Assembly: GCA_016709545.1 (NCBI GenBank)
Contig: JADJMO010000017.1
Span: forward strand, 1-64,000
Length of the DNA: 64,000 nucleotides
DNA from: Myxococcales bacterium
GTDB lineage: Bacteria > Myxococcota_A > Polyangia > Polyangiales > JADJMO01
Direction of reading: 5' to 3'
Positions 33,865 through 42,445 of this stretch are shown one piece after another. Made by a program: the position numbers and the translations under genes. Below the pieces are notes generated by a model. The model saw nothing but the letters and a program-made list of their open reading frames with translations, searched no databases and had not been told where the DNA came from. The stretch's first letter is position 1, and each line of letters starts with the position of its first letter.

Positions 33865-35045
33865 AGCTTCCCCACGAGCTGCCCGCTCGACTTCTCGGGC
33901 TCGAAGGTCACCTTGGCGCCGTCCTTGAGGCCCGGCATCGCCGCGTCGAGCACCACGAGGTCGCCGGGCACGACGCCCGACTTCACCTCGACCGTCTCCC
34001 AGGTCGCGATCCCCACCTCCACCTTGCGCTTCTTGGCGACGCCGGCGTCCACCACGTAGACGCTGCGGTCGGTGCCGCGCCCGAGCACGGCGGAGGGGGG
34101 CACCCACACCACGTCGGCGCGGGTCGAGACGACGACGTCGACGTCGACGCTCATGCCGACGCGCAGCCGCGGCTCGTTGTTGAGGGCGAAGCGCAGCGAG
34201 ATGCTCCGGTTGCCACGGAGGTCCTTCTGCACCATCGGCGAGATCTCGGTGACGGAGCCGAACAGACGCTCGGGGAAGGCGTCGAACGCGAGCTCGGCGC
34301 GGAGGCCGAGGGCCAGCTTGCCGAGGTCCATCTCGTCGAAGTCGGCGTCCACGTGCATCGCGCTCGTGTCGGCGAGCACGAGCAGCGGCGCGCCACCCGG
34401 CAGGATCTCGCCCTCCTCGGTCGCGGTCGAGAGCACGAGCCCGGCGAACGGCGCGGAGATGGTGGCCTTCTTGAGCGTGAGGCGCGCGAGCGCGGCGTTG
34501 GCCGCCCCCTGCGCGATGCCCACCTCGGCGACCTTGATGCCCTTCTTGGCGGCCTCCTCCTGCGCCTCGACCGCGTCGACGTCCTTGCCCGGCATCGCGC
34601 CCACGGCGCCGAGCTGCTTGGCGAGCGCGGCGTTCTTGCTCACGACGGCGGCGCTCGCCTCGGCCTGCGCGGCCTGCGCCTTGCCGAGCATCACGCCGAC
34701 CTCGGCGATGCGCAGGCGGTAGGAGAGGTCCTGCGGGTCGAACGACACGAGCGCCTCGCCCGCGGCGACCTTGTCGCCCCGGCGGTGGTGCAGCTTCACG
34801 ACCGAGCCGCCGAGCTCCGCCCGCAGGGTGACCTCGCGGAAGGCCCCCACGCGCCCCGCGGCCGACGAGGTGACGAGGTCGCGCACCGTCCCCTTGGCGA
34901 CGCGGTGGACCTGCACCTTCACGGCGTCGGGCCCCGAGGTGGCGCGGAATCGGTAGACGGCGAAGGCCGCGACGGCGAGGGCGAGGATCCACAACGCCGC
35001 CTTGGTCGAGCGCCGCCGGAGAGGGGTGCGCTGCGCGGTCGACAT
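33861..35045 (-). CDS. HlyD/MacA-type periplasmic adaptor
   Basis: 394 residues. One N-terminal membrane helix (AALWILALAVAAFAVY), a barrel-sandwich lipoyl half (GSVVKLHHRRGDKVAAGEAL), an alpha-hairpin rich in Ala/Glu, then the second lipoyl half (ATISAPFAGLVLSTATEEGE) and beta-barrel domains. It bridges the MacB-like pump to an outer-membrane exit duct. No TolC gene is next to it. First gene of the minus-strand block that continues through the C39/TPR protein. Confidence 0.9.
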   Translation of the reverse strand: MSTAQRTPLRRRSTKAALWILALAVAAFAVYRFRATSGPDAVKVQVHRVAKGTVRDLVTSSAAGRVGAFREVTLRAELGGSVVKLHHRRGDKVAAGEALVSFDPQDLSYRLRIAEVGVMLGKAQAAQAEASAAVVSKNAALAKQLGAVGAMPGKDVDAVEAQEEAAKKGIKVAEVGIAQGAANAALARLTLKKATISAPFAGLVLSTATEEGEILPGGAPLLVLADTSAMHVDADFDEMDLGKLALGLRAELAFDAFPERLFGSVTEISPMVQKDLRGNRSISLRFALNNEPRLRVGMSVDVDVVVSTRADVVWVPPSAVLGRGTDRSVYVVDAGVAKKRKVEVGIATWETVEVKSGVVPGDLVVLDAAMPGLKDGAKVTFEPEKSSGQLVGKL

Positions 35046-35192
35046 GCCCTTTGCCGAGCAAATCGCGGACCGCAGGAAACCGGCCTCGAACCGTGTCCGA
35101 AGGGTGCAGTGGCTGCGCCCTCGAAGCTGGTGGTTTCGCGGGGCGGCCGCCCATGGGGGGCCGCTGCGACGCTCGCCTCCGGCTCGCTCCGT

Positions 35193-37109
35193 TCACTTGA
35201 TCACGGGCCGGCACACGCCGCCGACGCACTGCTCGCCGCTCAGGCACTCGGCGGGCGACGAGCACGGCTTGCGCTCGACCTTGGTGACCCACTGCGCGAT
35301 GTGATTGCCGCTCGCGAGATCCTGGAACGGCAGCCAGAACGCGGGCGCGCTCGGGTCGACGCCCGACGACGCCTTGCTCGGGTCGATCGCGGTCATCCAG
35401 ATCTGCGCCGTCTTTCCGTCGGCGGAGCGCAGGCCGTACGCGCGGCGGCTCGAGAACGTGAGCCAGAGCAGCTGGCCGGTCTTGTACTTCTGCACGACCG
35501 GCGTCCACTTGGGCCACGAGTCGCCGCCGGTCGAGGCGTTGGCGAGCTTGACCGGCGTGCCCCCTGCGCCGGCGACCAGGTACACGAGCGCGTCCTTCGA
35601 GTCGTACGAGTTGGTGTTGCCCGGTGAGCGGTTGAACGCGACCCAGGTGCCGTCGGGCGAGAACGCCGGGTAGAAGTTGTTCTGCCCGCCGAACGGCACC
35701 AGCGTCTTGCCCGGCCCCCACTTGCTGCCAGATAGTGTCAGGGTCTCGAGCGACGAGCTGTCGACGCCGGTGGCGCCGCAGAACGGCGGCAAGCACGGCG
35801 GCGCGCTCGCGGGCTTGGCGTAGACGATGGTCTTGCCGTCGGGCGACCAGTCCGGCTGCGCGCCCGGGTTCACCAAGGGGTCGACGATGGCCGCGCCGGT
35901 CTTGGCGTCGCGGAGGGCCGTCGTGATGCCGTTCGAGGTCACGATCTGCGAGCCGTCGGGCGAGAACGAGAAGAAGTTCGAGCCACCACCGCCGAACGTG
36001 CTGCCCTGCGCGTACACGAGCGCGCGCGTCGCCACGTCGAACACCTTGTACGGAGAGGGCGAGGGGATGTCCAAGCCCACGCTGATGCGCTTGCCGGTGC
36101 GCGAGAGCACGTGGCAGCCGACGCAGGTGCCGGCGCCCGCGAGCGGCGCGTTGAGGTAGACCTCGCCGGCCTTGCCGCTGACGCCGAACTCGTAGCGCAT
36201 CGTCGCGCCGGCCCCGGCGTTCCAGTAGTAGATGCCACCGAGGATGTCCTCCTGACCGAAGGAGATCTTCTGCGAGGCCGAGACGCCCACCTTGCCCGGC
36301 GCCGCGCCGTCGACGCCGCGGAGCGTGTAGGTGACCGGGTCCTTGCCGCGGCCGTTCTCGGCGACCAGCTTCCACACCGTGGCGTCGGGCGTGTAGACGC
36401 AGCCGCCGCCGACCGAGGTGCACCCGAGGTAGACCTTGAGGTCGATCCCGCCGCCCACGAACGCGAGCTCGAACAGCGAGTTGCCGTTGGGCATGAAGTG
36501 CAGCTCGAGCACGTTCATGTTGGGCGGCACGACGGTGTTGTTCGCCGGGTACACGAAGCTCGGCGCGCGCGCCGGGTCGACCGTGCCGCCGAACTTGGTG
36601 GGGGCGTCGGCCGCGGTGCCGGGCGTCACGATGGTGACCGGGTTGCGCACGTCGACGCTGGTCTCGACGGTCAGGCCGCGGGCAGAGGCGCGCACCATCG
36701 TCTTGCCGACCTTCGCCGCGGTGAGCTTGTTGCCGGCGAACGTGCCGATCGAAGGGTCGAGCAGCGACCAGCCCGCCTCCGCCGTGATGTCGGTCGTGGT
36801 GCCATCGGCGTTGAGCAGCTCGAGGAAGTACTCCGTGGTCGTCGGCTTGCCGCCCACCAGCATGGTGACGAGGTCACCCGGCGTGATGCGCATCGGCGAC
36901 GCGATGCCGTCGGCCGGGGCGTCGACGATCGTCGTCCCGTCGCCGCCGATCTCGAACCCGGTGCCCACGTCGACCGGCAGGCCGTCGTCGCCGAGCGCGA
37001 CGTCGCCGAGGCTGCCATCGAGCTTGCCCGGGTTGGCCGTGTCGTCCTTGCTCGCAGAGCACCCGAGGCTGGTGAGAACGAGGAGAGAAGCGAAGAGCGA
37101 GCGGCGCAT
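35193..37109 (-). CDS. TolB/PD40-like lipoprotein with one c-heme site
   Basis: 638 residues. A lipobox (LTSLGC), an Asp/Gly-rich linker and a Big-2-like domain near residues 75-140 are followed by strands typical of exposed propeller proteins. CVGCH near 36105-36120 is a single c-heme motif. PD40/TolB-like repeats follow (FSFSPDGSQIVTSNG, PDWSPDGKTIVYAKP, PAFSPDGTWVAFNRS). The tail CLSGEQCVGGVCRPV is a short Cys-rich knot. It is likely an outer-membrane or cell-surface electron-transfer or binding protein. Function unknown. Confidence 0.8.
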   Translation of the reverse strand: MRRSLFASLLVLTSLGCSASKDDTANPGKLDGSLGDVALGDDGLPVDVGTGFEIGGDGTTIVDAPADGIASPMRITPGDLVTMLVGGKPTTTEYFLELLNADGTTTDITAEAGWSLLDPSIGTFAGNKLTAAKVGKTMVRASARGLTVETSVDVRNPVTIVTPGTAADAPTKFGGTVDPARAPSFVYPANNTVVPPNMNVLELHFMPNGNSLFELAFVGGGIDLKVYLGCTSVGGGCVYTPDATVWKLVAENGRGKDPVTYTLRGVDGAAPGKVGVSASQKISFGQEDILGGIYYWNAGAGATMRYEFGVSGKAGEVYLNAPLAGAGTCVGCHVLSRTGKRISVGLDIPSPSPYKVFDVATRALVYAQGSTFGGGGSNFFSFSPDGSQIVTSNGITTALRDAKTGAAIVDPLVNPGAQPDWSPDGKTIVYAKPASAPPCLPPFCGATGVDSSSLETLTLSGSKWGPGKTLVPFGGQNNFYPAFSPDGTWVAFNRSPGNTNSYDSKDALVYLVAGAGGTPVKLANASTGGDSWPKWTPVVQKYKTGQLLWLTFSSRRAYGLRSADGKTAQIWMTAIDPSKASSGVDPSAPAFWLPFQDLASGNHIAQWVTKVERKPCSSPAECLSGEQCVGGVCRPVIK

Positions 37110-37198
37110 GGCGACGATCTTGCAGACGTCGTGCGATTTGTCGAGCAGGAGCACCGTGTGGTTCCGCCGCGCCCGCGATCCAGTATGAGAGGAACGGG

Positions 37199-38926
37199 AT
37201 GGGGTTCGTGCACGTGACGCTGGGCGACGTGACGCAGCTCCGCGCGGACGCGATCGCATACTCGACGGACCGCAGCCTCTCCCGAGGGGGCCAGCTCACC
37301 GCGGCGTTCGAGCGCCGGGTCGAGGGTTTCGCCGCGGCCTACGGCGCCCTGCGCGCCCGCGTGTGGCCCGCGAAGCCGCCGCCCGGCACGTCGTTCTTCC
37401 TCCCGCTCGAGGGTCGGCCCTGTGGGGTGGTCGTCACCGTCGCCACCGGCGACGCGAGCCCCCGCGCCGAGCGCGCGTACGCCGCCGTCGAGGGTGCGCT
37501 CCGCTGCGCGGCCGAGCACCTCGAGGCCGCCGGCATCCCTCGCCCGTGGCGCATCGCGTTGCCCACGTTCCTCACCGGCGACGGCGGCGCGCGTCACGAC
37601 CGACTGGCGGTCGCCGAGCCGCAGATCGAGGCGGCGCACGACTTCCTCGAGCGCGAGCCCGACAGCGACGTCGCGTTCGTGCCGTACACCGAGGGCACCT
37701 ACCAGGTGTGGCTCGAGGCGAGGCGCCGCGTCGAGGCGCGCCGCGGGATCGCCCTCGATCCGACGATCGAGCCGGAGCCCGCGCTGGTGAACGCCGTGCG
37801 CCGCGGCGAGTGCGTGCTGTTCGTCGGCTCGGGCACCTCGCTGGGCTCCGGCCTGCCCACCTGGTCGGGCCTCGTCGGCGAGCTCGAGACGGCGCTCGAG
37901 ATCCCGATGGAACACCGCCACCGCGACCTCGATCACTTCCTCGATCTCGCGCAGTGGTACCGCGACGAGGGTCGCTCTCCGAGCCTCGAGGATCTGCTCC
38001 GCGCGCGGTTCTCCGTCTCCGCGAGCGGCGCGCGACCGACCCTCACCCACTACCTGCTCACCGCGCTGCCGATCCGCCACTTCGTCACGACCAACTACGA
38101 CGACCTGCTCGAGACCGCGCTCGAAGCGCTGCGCGTGCACCCGATCCGCGTCGTGCGCGAGGAGGACGTGGCGCGCACCGGCGCCCGCGACGGGCGCTTC
38201 GTCGTGAAGTTCCACGGCTGCGCGGCCACCCCGGGCAGCGAGTTCGTCCTGTCGCGCGACGACTACGACGACTTCTTCCGCACCCGCCCGGCGATGGCGC
38301 TGCTGCTCGAGGGGCTCCTGCTCAACCAGACCTTCTTCTTCGTGGGCTACGGCCTGCGCGACCCGGATTTCCGGCAGATCCACCACCGCATCGCCCACAT
38401 GTTGCAGGGTGCCAAGCGCCCGGCGTTCGCCACCACCTTCGACCGCGTCACCCCGCAGGCGCGCACGCAGTGGCAGAAGAAGCAGCTCTCGCTGGTGTCG
38501 ATCCCCGGCGCCGACGACCTCGCGAAGGCGCGGCACCTCGACCGCTACCTCGACCGCCTCGGTGAGCGCGTGGCCCAGGATCCGCAGCTGTTCCTGGCGG
38601 AGGACGTGGAGCGCCCCGACCCCGACCCGCTCGCCCGCCTCCGCGCGACCCTCCTCGAGGTGGCGCAGGTGACCATCGGGACCGTCCGCGAGGTCGAGAC
38701 GCTCTCCGCGAGCGACGCGCGCACCCTCGCCGACGTCCTCCGCTTCCTCACGCGGCGCGGGTTCCGTGGGCACTCGCCGCACCAGCTCGCCCAGCTGTTC
38801 ACCGAGCTCGCCCGGCACCCCGGGCTCTCGGAGCAGGAGCGGCTCGCGCTGCTGGTCTCGGCGCTCCGTCACACCGAGGGCCTCCACCAGGCCGAGGCGC
38901 TCCGCACCCTGATCGCGCGCCGCTAG
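37199..38926 (+). CDS. Macro-like domain fused to SIR2-family NADase domain
   Basis: 575 residues. Residues 1-180 look like a macro domain (HVTLGDVTQLRADAIAYSTD, SRGGQLTAAFERR, ALPTFLTGDGG). Residues 200-430 form a SIR2_2 domain: CVLFVGSGTSLGSGLPTW (nucleotide loop), HFVTTNYDDLLE (catalytic Asn), VVKFHGCAATPG (catalytic His) and FFVGYGLRDPDF. A helical C-terminal region of about 120 residues follows. SIR2 domains of this type in anti-phage proteins (ThsA, DSR, SIR2-HerA) deplete NAD+, and macro domains bind ADP-ribose derivatives. A stand-alone infection sensor/effector is therefore plausible. Alternatively it may remove or read ADP-ribosylation. No TIR or helicase partner lies adjacent. Confidence 0.8.
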   Translation: MGFVHVTLGDVTQLRADAIAYSTDRSLSRGGQLTAAFERRVEGFAAAYGALRARVWPAKPPPGTSFFLPLEGRPCGVVVTVATGDASPRAERAYAAVEGALRCAAEHLEAAGIPRPWRIALPTFLTGDGGARHDRLAVAEPQIEAAHDFLEREPDSDVAFVPYTEGTYQVWLEARRRVEARRGIALDPTIEPEPALVNAVRRGECVLFVGSGTSLGSGLPTWSGLVGELETALEIPMEHRHRDLDHFLDLAQWYRDEGRSPSLEDLLRARFSVSASGARPTLTHYLLTALPIRHFVTTNYDDLLETALEALRVHPIRVVREEDVARTGARDGRFVVKFHGCAATPGSEFVLSRDDYDDFFRTRPAMALLLEGLLLNQTFFFVGYGLRDPDFRQIHHRIAHMLQGAKRPAFATTFDRVTPQARTQWQKKQLSLVSIPGADDLAKARHLDRYLDRLGERVAQDPQLFLAEDVERPDPDPLARLRATLLEVAQVTIGTVREVETLSASDARTLADVLRFLTRRGFRGHSPHQLAQLFTELARHPGLSEQERLALLVSALRHTEGLHQAEALRTLIARR

Positions 38927-39504
38927 GCGTAGCCCTTCTCGAACAGGCGGCGCGCGCTCGCCTGCCGCTCCTTCTCGGTCTGCTGCTGCCAGCCGAGGGT
39001 GTCGGCGAGCCGATCGTAGACGTTGAACAGGAAGCACACGTGGAGCGCGTCCTCGAGCGCCTCGTCGCTCACGCCCGCCGCGCGGACCTTCGCGGCGTCG
39101 GCCGGCCCCACCGCGTCGGGCATCAGGGTGACCGTGGCGAGGAAGGCCAGCGTGGCGCGAACACCGGGCGAGATGGGGGCCGTCTCCGGGTCGCGGAGCA
39201 CCGCCTGCGTACGCTCCTCCCCTTCGCACAGCGCCGCGACCGCGGCGTGGGCACGCGTTCAGAAGAGGCACTGGTTCAGCTCGGAGACGAACGCCGCCAT
39301 GAGCTCGCGCTCGCCGACCGACCACGACGACGGTCCGCGCATCACCGCCTGCGTGAGCGCGTTGTGGTGCTCGCCGAAGAAGGTGGGTCGATACATCAGC
39401 GTGCGCACCACGTCGGGGAGGCGCCCGCCGGAGACCGCGCGCACCACCGCGAACAAGAGGCGTGCGCGCACGCCCTCGCCGCGCTCGACGTTGGAGAGCC
39501 TCAT
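38923..39504 (-). CDS. AhpD-like (carboxymuconolactone decarboxylase family) selenoprotein, UGA read as Sec
   Basis: 193 residues when the in-frame TGA at 39259-39261 is read as selenocysteine. The surrounding residues are SELNQCLF-U-TRAHAAVAALC, exactly the AhpD redox motif C-x2-C-x3-H with Sec in the second position. Both flanks continue in one frame as a normal CMD/AhpD-like protein (RPTFFGEHHNALTQAVMRGP before; ISPGVRATLAFLATVTLMPD after). A SECIS-like hairpin starts 11 bases after the TGA. The family reduces peroxides or disulfides via the active-site pair. Its start overlaps a small partner gene (ATGA). Automated callers would split it into two ORFs or call a pseudogene. Confidence 0.82.
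39232..39247 (-). promoter_or_regulatory. Putative bacterial SECIS hairpin
   Basis: On the minus strand, the six-base stem CGCCGC / GCGGCG closes a GGTC tetraloop. The stem begins 11 bases after the UGA. The E. coli fdhF SECIS also has 11 bases of spacing and a GGUC apical loop. The unpaired U of the E. coli stem is absent, but bacterial SECIS elements vary. The palindrome coincides with codons for Ala-Ala-Val-Ala-Ala, so GC-rich coding chance must be considered. Confidence 0.6.
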
Positions 39505-39791
39505 CCGCGCACCGCCCGGAGGCCCGCGTGCAGCCGGTGGAGCGCGGCCCCGAGGGAGGACGCGACGACGATCTCGAAGAGCACGTCTTCGTCGTGCGCG
39601 TCACGGAGCGCCCCCAGATCGGCGTCGGTCACGGTGTGGGGGGCGTCGTGGATCTTGTCGACCAGTGCACGCAGGTGCGTCGGCACGTCGCGCCGCGTGG
39701 CGACCGCCGCGCGCAGGCGGGCGTCGGTGTGACCGGGGCCGTCGAGGACCGCCCGTTCGAGCGCAGCGCGGAGCTTGCCGTAGCGATCCAT
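39501..39791 (-). CDS. Small helical partner of the AhpD-like protein
   Basis: 96 residues, no signal peptide. The C-terminal half (VTDADLGALRDAHDEDVLFE, SSLGAALHRLHAGLRAV) resembles short proteins I associate with carboxymuconolactone-decarboxylase-like genes, probably a distant half-CMD helical fold without cysteines. It overlaps the selenoprotein start by four bases, so the two are co-translated and may form a complex. Upstream lies a 109-base divergent promoter region shared with the flavoprotein gene. Confidence 0.65.
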   Translation of the reverse strand: MDRYGKLRAALERAVLDGPGHTDARLRAAVATRRDVPTHLRALVDKIHDAPHTVTDADLGALRDAHDEDVLFEIVVASSLGAALHRLHAGLRAVRG

Positions 39792-39900
39792 CGACCCCAG
39801 TCTCCCACGAACCCGCTGCGTCTCCACGCGGGTTCTGCAGCGCCGAGTCTGGGGGAGGGGCGCGAACCTCGGGTGGCACCCTGGTTGCTGATCGGTAGGC

Positions 39901-41124
39901 ATGAAGCGCCTCCTCGTCCTCGGCGCAGGCACCGCCGGCACCATCTTCGCCAACCGGATGCGCAAGCACCTGCCCGACCGGTGGACGATCAGCGTCGTCG
40001 ACGGCGATCCGGTCCACGTCTACCAGCCAGGGCTGCTGTTCCTGCCGCTCGGCGCGCACGACGAGCACCGCATCACGCGGCCGCGGGCGCGCACGCTCGA
40101 CGTGGAGTGGGTCCGCGAAGAGGTGTTCCGCGTCGACGCCGACAAGAAGCAGGTCACGCTGCTCGACGACACCGTCCTCTCCTACGACGTGCTCGTCATC
40201 GCCTCGGGCGCGCGGCCGCGGCCCGACCTCGTCCGTGGTCTCGTGGGCGAGGACTGGCACCGTGACGCCTTCGACTTCTTCACCCTCGGCGGCGCCCAGG
40301 CGCTGCGCCACGCGATCGCCAGGTTCCACGCCGGCCGCTTCGTGGTGCAGATCGTCGAGCCGCCCGTGAAGGCGCCGTTCGCCGCCCTCGAGCTCTGTTT
40401 CCTCGCCGACGAGCTGTTCCGAAAGCGCGGCACCCGCAAGGACATCGAGATCACGCTCACCACCGCCTACCCCGCCACGTTCGAGTGGCCGCTCGCGGCG
40501 CAGACCTTCGGCCGTCTGCTCGAGGCGCGGGACATCCACGTGCAGACCAGCGTGTTCACCAAGGAGATCGACCGCGACGCGCGGGTGATCCGCACCATCG
40601 AGGGGCGCGAGCTGCCCTACGATCTCCTGGTCGCCATCCCTCCGCACTCGGGGGCGGCCTTCATCGAGCGCTCCGGCATCGGCGACGACCTCGCGTTCGT
40701 GCCGACCGACCCGAAGACCCTCGGCGCCAAGCACCTGCACGAGGTATTCGTGCTCGGCGACGCCACCGACCTCGACGTCCCCAAGGTCGGCTCGGTCGCC
40801 CACTACCAGGCCGAGCTCCTCGTCGAGAACCTCGTCCGTCACCTGCACAAGAAGCCGCTCCTCGGCAGCTACGAGGGCCACGCGAGCTACTTCGTCGAGA
40901 CCGGCGGCGGCAAGGCGCTGCTCGTGGACTACGACCACGACCACGAGCCGCACGTGGGCTATTTCCCGACCGGCGTCGGGCCGATCCCGATGCTGCAGGA
41001 GAGCCGCCTCGCCCACTACGGCAAGCGGGCGTTCCGCTTCCTCTACTGGAGCGGCCTCCTGCCCGGCCGTCCGTTCCCCGTCGGCGCGCAGCCGCTGGGC
41101 AAGCCGAGCGTGCCGATCTTCTAG
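39901..41124 (+). CDS. SQR-like FAD-dependent oxidoreductase lacking the redox cysteines
   Basis: 407 residues. FAD loop LVLGAGTAGTIFANR, VYQPGLLFLPLG, LVIASGARPRPDL, FVLGDATDLDVPKVGSVAHY and QAELLVENLVRHL are the conserved blocks of the sulfide:quinone reductase/NDH-2 group. Only one cysteine is present (ELCFLADE). The position where SQR carries its catalytic Cys reads VKAPFAALE. It is therefore unlikely to oxidise sulfide by the usual mechanism and may pass electrons to quinone from another donor. The radical SAM gene starts 12 bases downstream, so they probably share an operon. Confidence 0.85.
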   Translation: MKRLLVLGAGTAGTIFANRMRKHLPDRWTISVVDGDPVHVYQPGLLFLPLGAHDEHRITRPRARTLDVEWVREEVFRVDADKKQVTLLDDTVLSYDVLVIASGARPRPDLVRGLVGEDWHRDAFDFFTLGGAQALRHAIARFHAGRFVVQIVEPPVKAPFAALELCFLADELFRKRGTRKDIEITLTTAYPATFEWPLAAQTFGRLLEARDIHVQTSVFTKEIDRDARVIRTIEGRELPYDLLVAIPPHSGAAFIERSGIGDDLAFVPTDPKTLGAKHLHEVFVLGDATDLDVPKVGSVAHYQAELLVENLVRHLHKKPLLGSYEGHASYFVETGGGKALLVDYDHDHEPHVGYFPTGVGPIPMLQESRLAHYGKRAFRFLYWSGLLPGRPFPVGAQPLGKPSVPIF

Positions 41125-41136
41125 TACCCTCGGCGG

Positions 41137-42408
41137 ATGTCCGTCCTCTCCGAAGCGGAGCGCGCCGCGATCCTGAAGGCGCCCCGCCCGCGCCGTGACC
41201 TGCCGATCCTCGCCCAGGGTCCGCGGAGGCTGCCGCTCGAGGCCGAGACCCGCGAGATCGACCGGTTCTACCGGCCCGTCTACGCGGTGTGGGAGGTGAC
41301 CCTCGCCTGCGACCTCTCGTGTCGCCACTGCGGTTCGCGGGCGGGACACGCGCGGCCCGACGAGCTCACCACCGCCGAGTGCCTCGACGTCATCGATCAG
41401 CTCGCCGACCTCGGCACGATGGAGATCGTCTTCATCGGCGGCGAGGTCTACCTGCGCGAGGACTGGCTCGACCTCATCCGTCAGACGCGCAAGAAGGGCA
41501 TGCAGGCGCTGATCACCACCGGCGGCCGCGGCTTCACCAAGGAGCGCGCGCGGGCCGCGGCCGACGCGGGGATCAACAGCGTGAGCGTCTCCGTCGACGG
41601 CCTCGCGGAGACCCACGATCGGCTGCGCGGCCTCCAGGGTTCGCACGCCGCCGCGCTCACCGCGCTCGAGAACCTCCAGGCCGCCGGCGTGCGCGTCTCG
41701 GCCAACACGCAGATCAACCGGCTCTCCATGCACGAGCTTCCGCAGGTGTTCGAAGCGATCCTCGCGCGCGGCGTGCACAGCTGGCAGATCCAGCTCACGG
41801 TCCCCATGGGTCGCGCGGCCGACGAGCCCGACGTGGTGCTCCAGCCCTACGACATGCTCACGCTGTTCCCCATGCTCGGCGAGCTCGCGGACCGCTGTCG
41901 CAAGGAGCGCGTGCTCTTGTGGCCCGGCAACAACGTCGGGTACTTCGGCCCCGTGGAGACCAAGCTGCGTGGCACGATGCCCCGCGGTCACCTCGCCTCG
42001 TGCGGCATGGGTCGCTCAGGCTTCGGCATCGAGTCGGACGGGATGGTCAAGGGCTGCCCCTCGCTCGCCACCGCGCGCTGGGCCGCCGGCACCGTGCGCG
42101 AACACCGCCTCGCGGATCTCTGGGAGCGGAGCAGCCGCATGCGCTTCGCCCGCGATCGTCAGGTCTCGGATCTGCGCGGCTTCTGCCGCACCTGCTACTA
42201 CGCCGACGAGTGCCGCGGCGGCTGCACCTGGACCTCGGAGTCGATCCTCGGCGAGCCCGGCGACAACCCGTGGTGCCACCACCGCGCGCTCGAGCGCGAC
42301 CGCGCAGGCCTGCGCGAGCGCCTCGTGCCCGCCGTCGCCGCCGAGGGCAACCCGTTCGACATGGGCCGCTTCGACCTCGTCCTCGAGCCGCGCGACGCCA
42401 CCGGCTGA
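41137..42408 (+). CDS. Radical SAM/SPASM domain enzyme
   Basis: 423 residues. The SAM cluster motif is CDLSCRHC after VYAVWEVTLA. The SPASM region has CGMGRSGFGIESDGMVKGCP and CRTCYYADECRGGCTW, giving auxiliary-cluster cysteines, plus WCHH near the end. SPASM enzymes modify peptides or proteins (PqqE, mycofactocin and sactipeptide maturases). No RRE domain is seen. Two small paralogous lipoproteins with an invariant C-terminal motif lie tail-to-tail 34 bases downstream, making them candidate substrates. Upstream it follows the flavoprotein gene. Confidence 0.9.
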   Translation: MSVLSEAERAAILKAPRPRRDLPILAQGPRRLPLEAETREIDRFYRPVYAVWEVTLACDLSCRHCGSRAGHARPDELTTAECLDVIDQLADLGTMEIVFIGGEVYLREDWLDLIRQTRKKGMQALITTGGRGFTKERARAAADAGINSVSVSVDGLAETHDRLRGLQGSHAAALTALENLQAAGVRVSANTQINRLSMHELPQVFEAILARGVHSWQIQLTVPMGRAADEPDVVLQPYDMLTLFPMLGELADRCRKERVLLWPGNNVGYFGPVETKLRGTMPRGHLASCGMGRSGFGIESDGMVKGCPSLATARWAAGTVREHRLADLWERSSRMRFARDRQVSDLRGFCRTCYYADECRGGCTWTSESILGEPGDNPWCHHRALERDRAGLRERLVPAVAAEGNPFDMGRFDLVLEPRDATG

Positions 42409-42420
42409 AGCCCGTCCCGG

Positions 42421-42445
42421 GCGTGGCAGCAGGGTGGCAGTATCA
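42421..42445 (-). repeat. Vestigial start of a third small-lipoprotein copy
   Basis: Reading the minus strand from the stop of the 42443 gene, TGATACTGCCACCCTGCTGC matches the junction between the two intact copies (TGATGCTGACACCCTGCTGC) at 18 of 20 bases, and the match continues for a few more bases. The ATG has become ATA and the similarity then stops. It looks like the start of a lost third copy in a tandem array. Confidence 0.55.

Noticed and set aside
39241..39280. TGA in the AhpD-like gene as another frameshift or a decayed gene
   Set aside because: Both sides are in the same frame, the missing residue is exactly the catalytic Cys position and a SECIS-like hairpin follows, so Sec fits better than decay.
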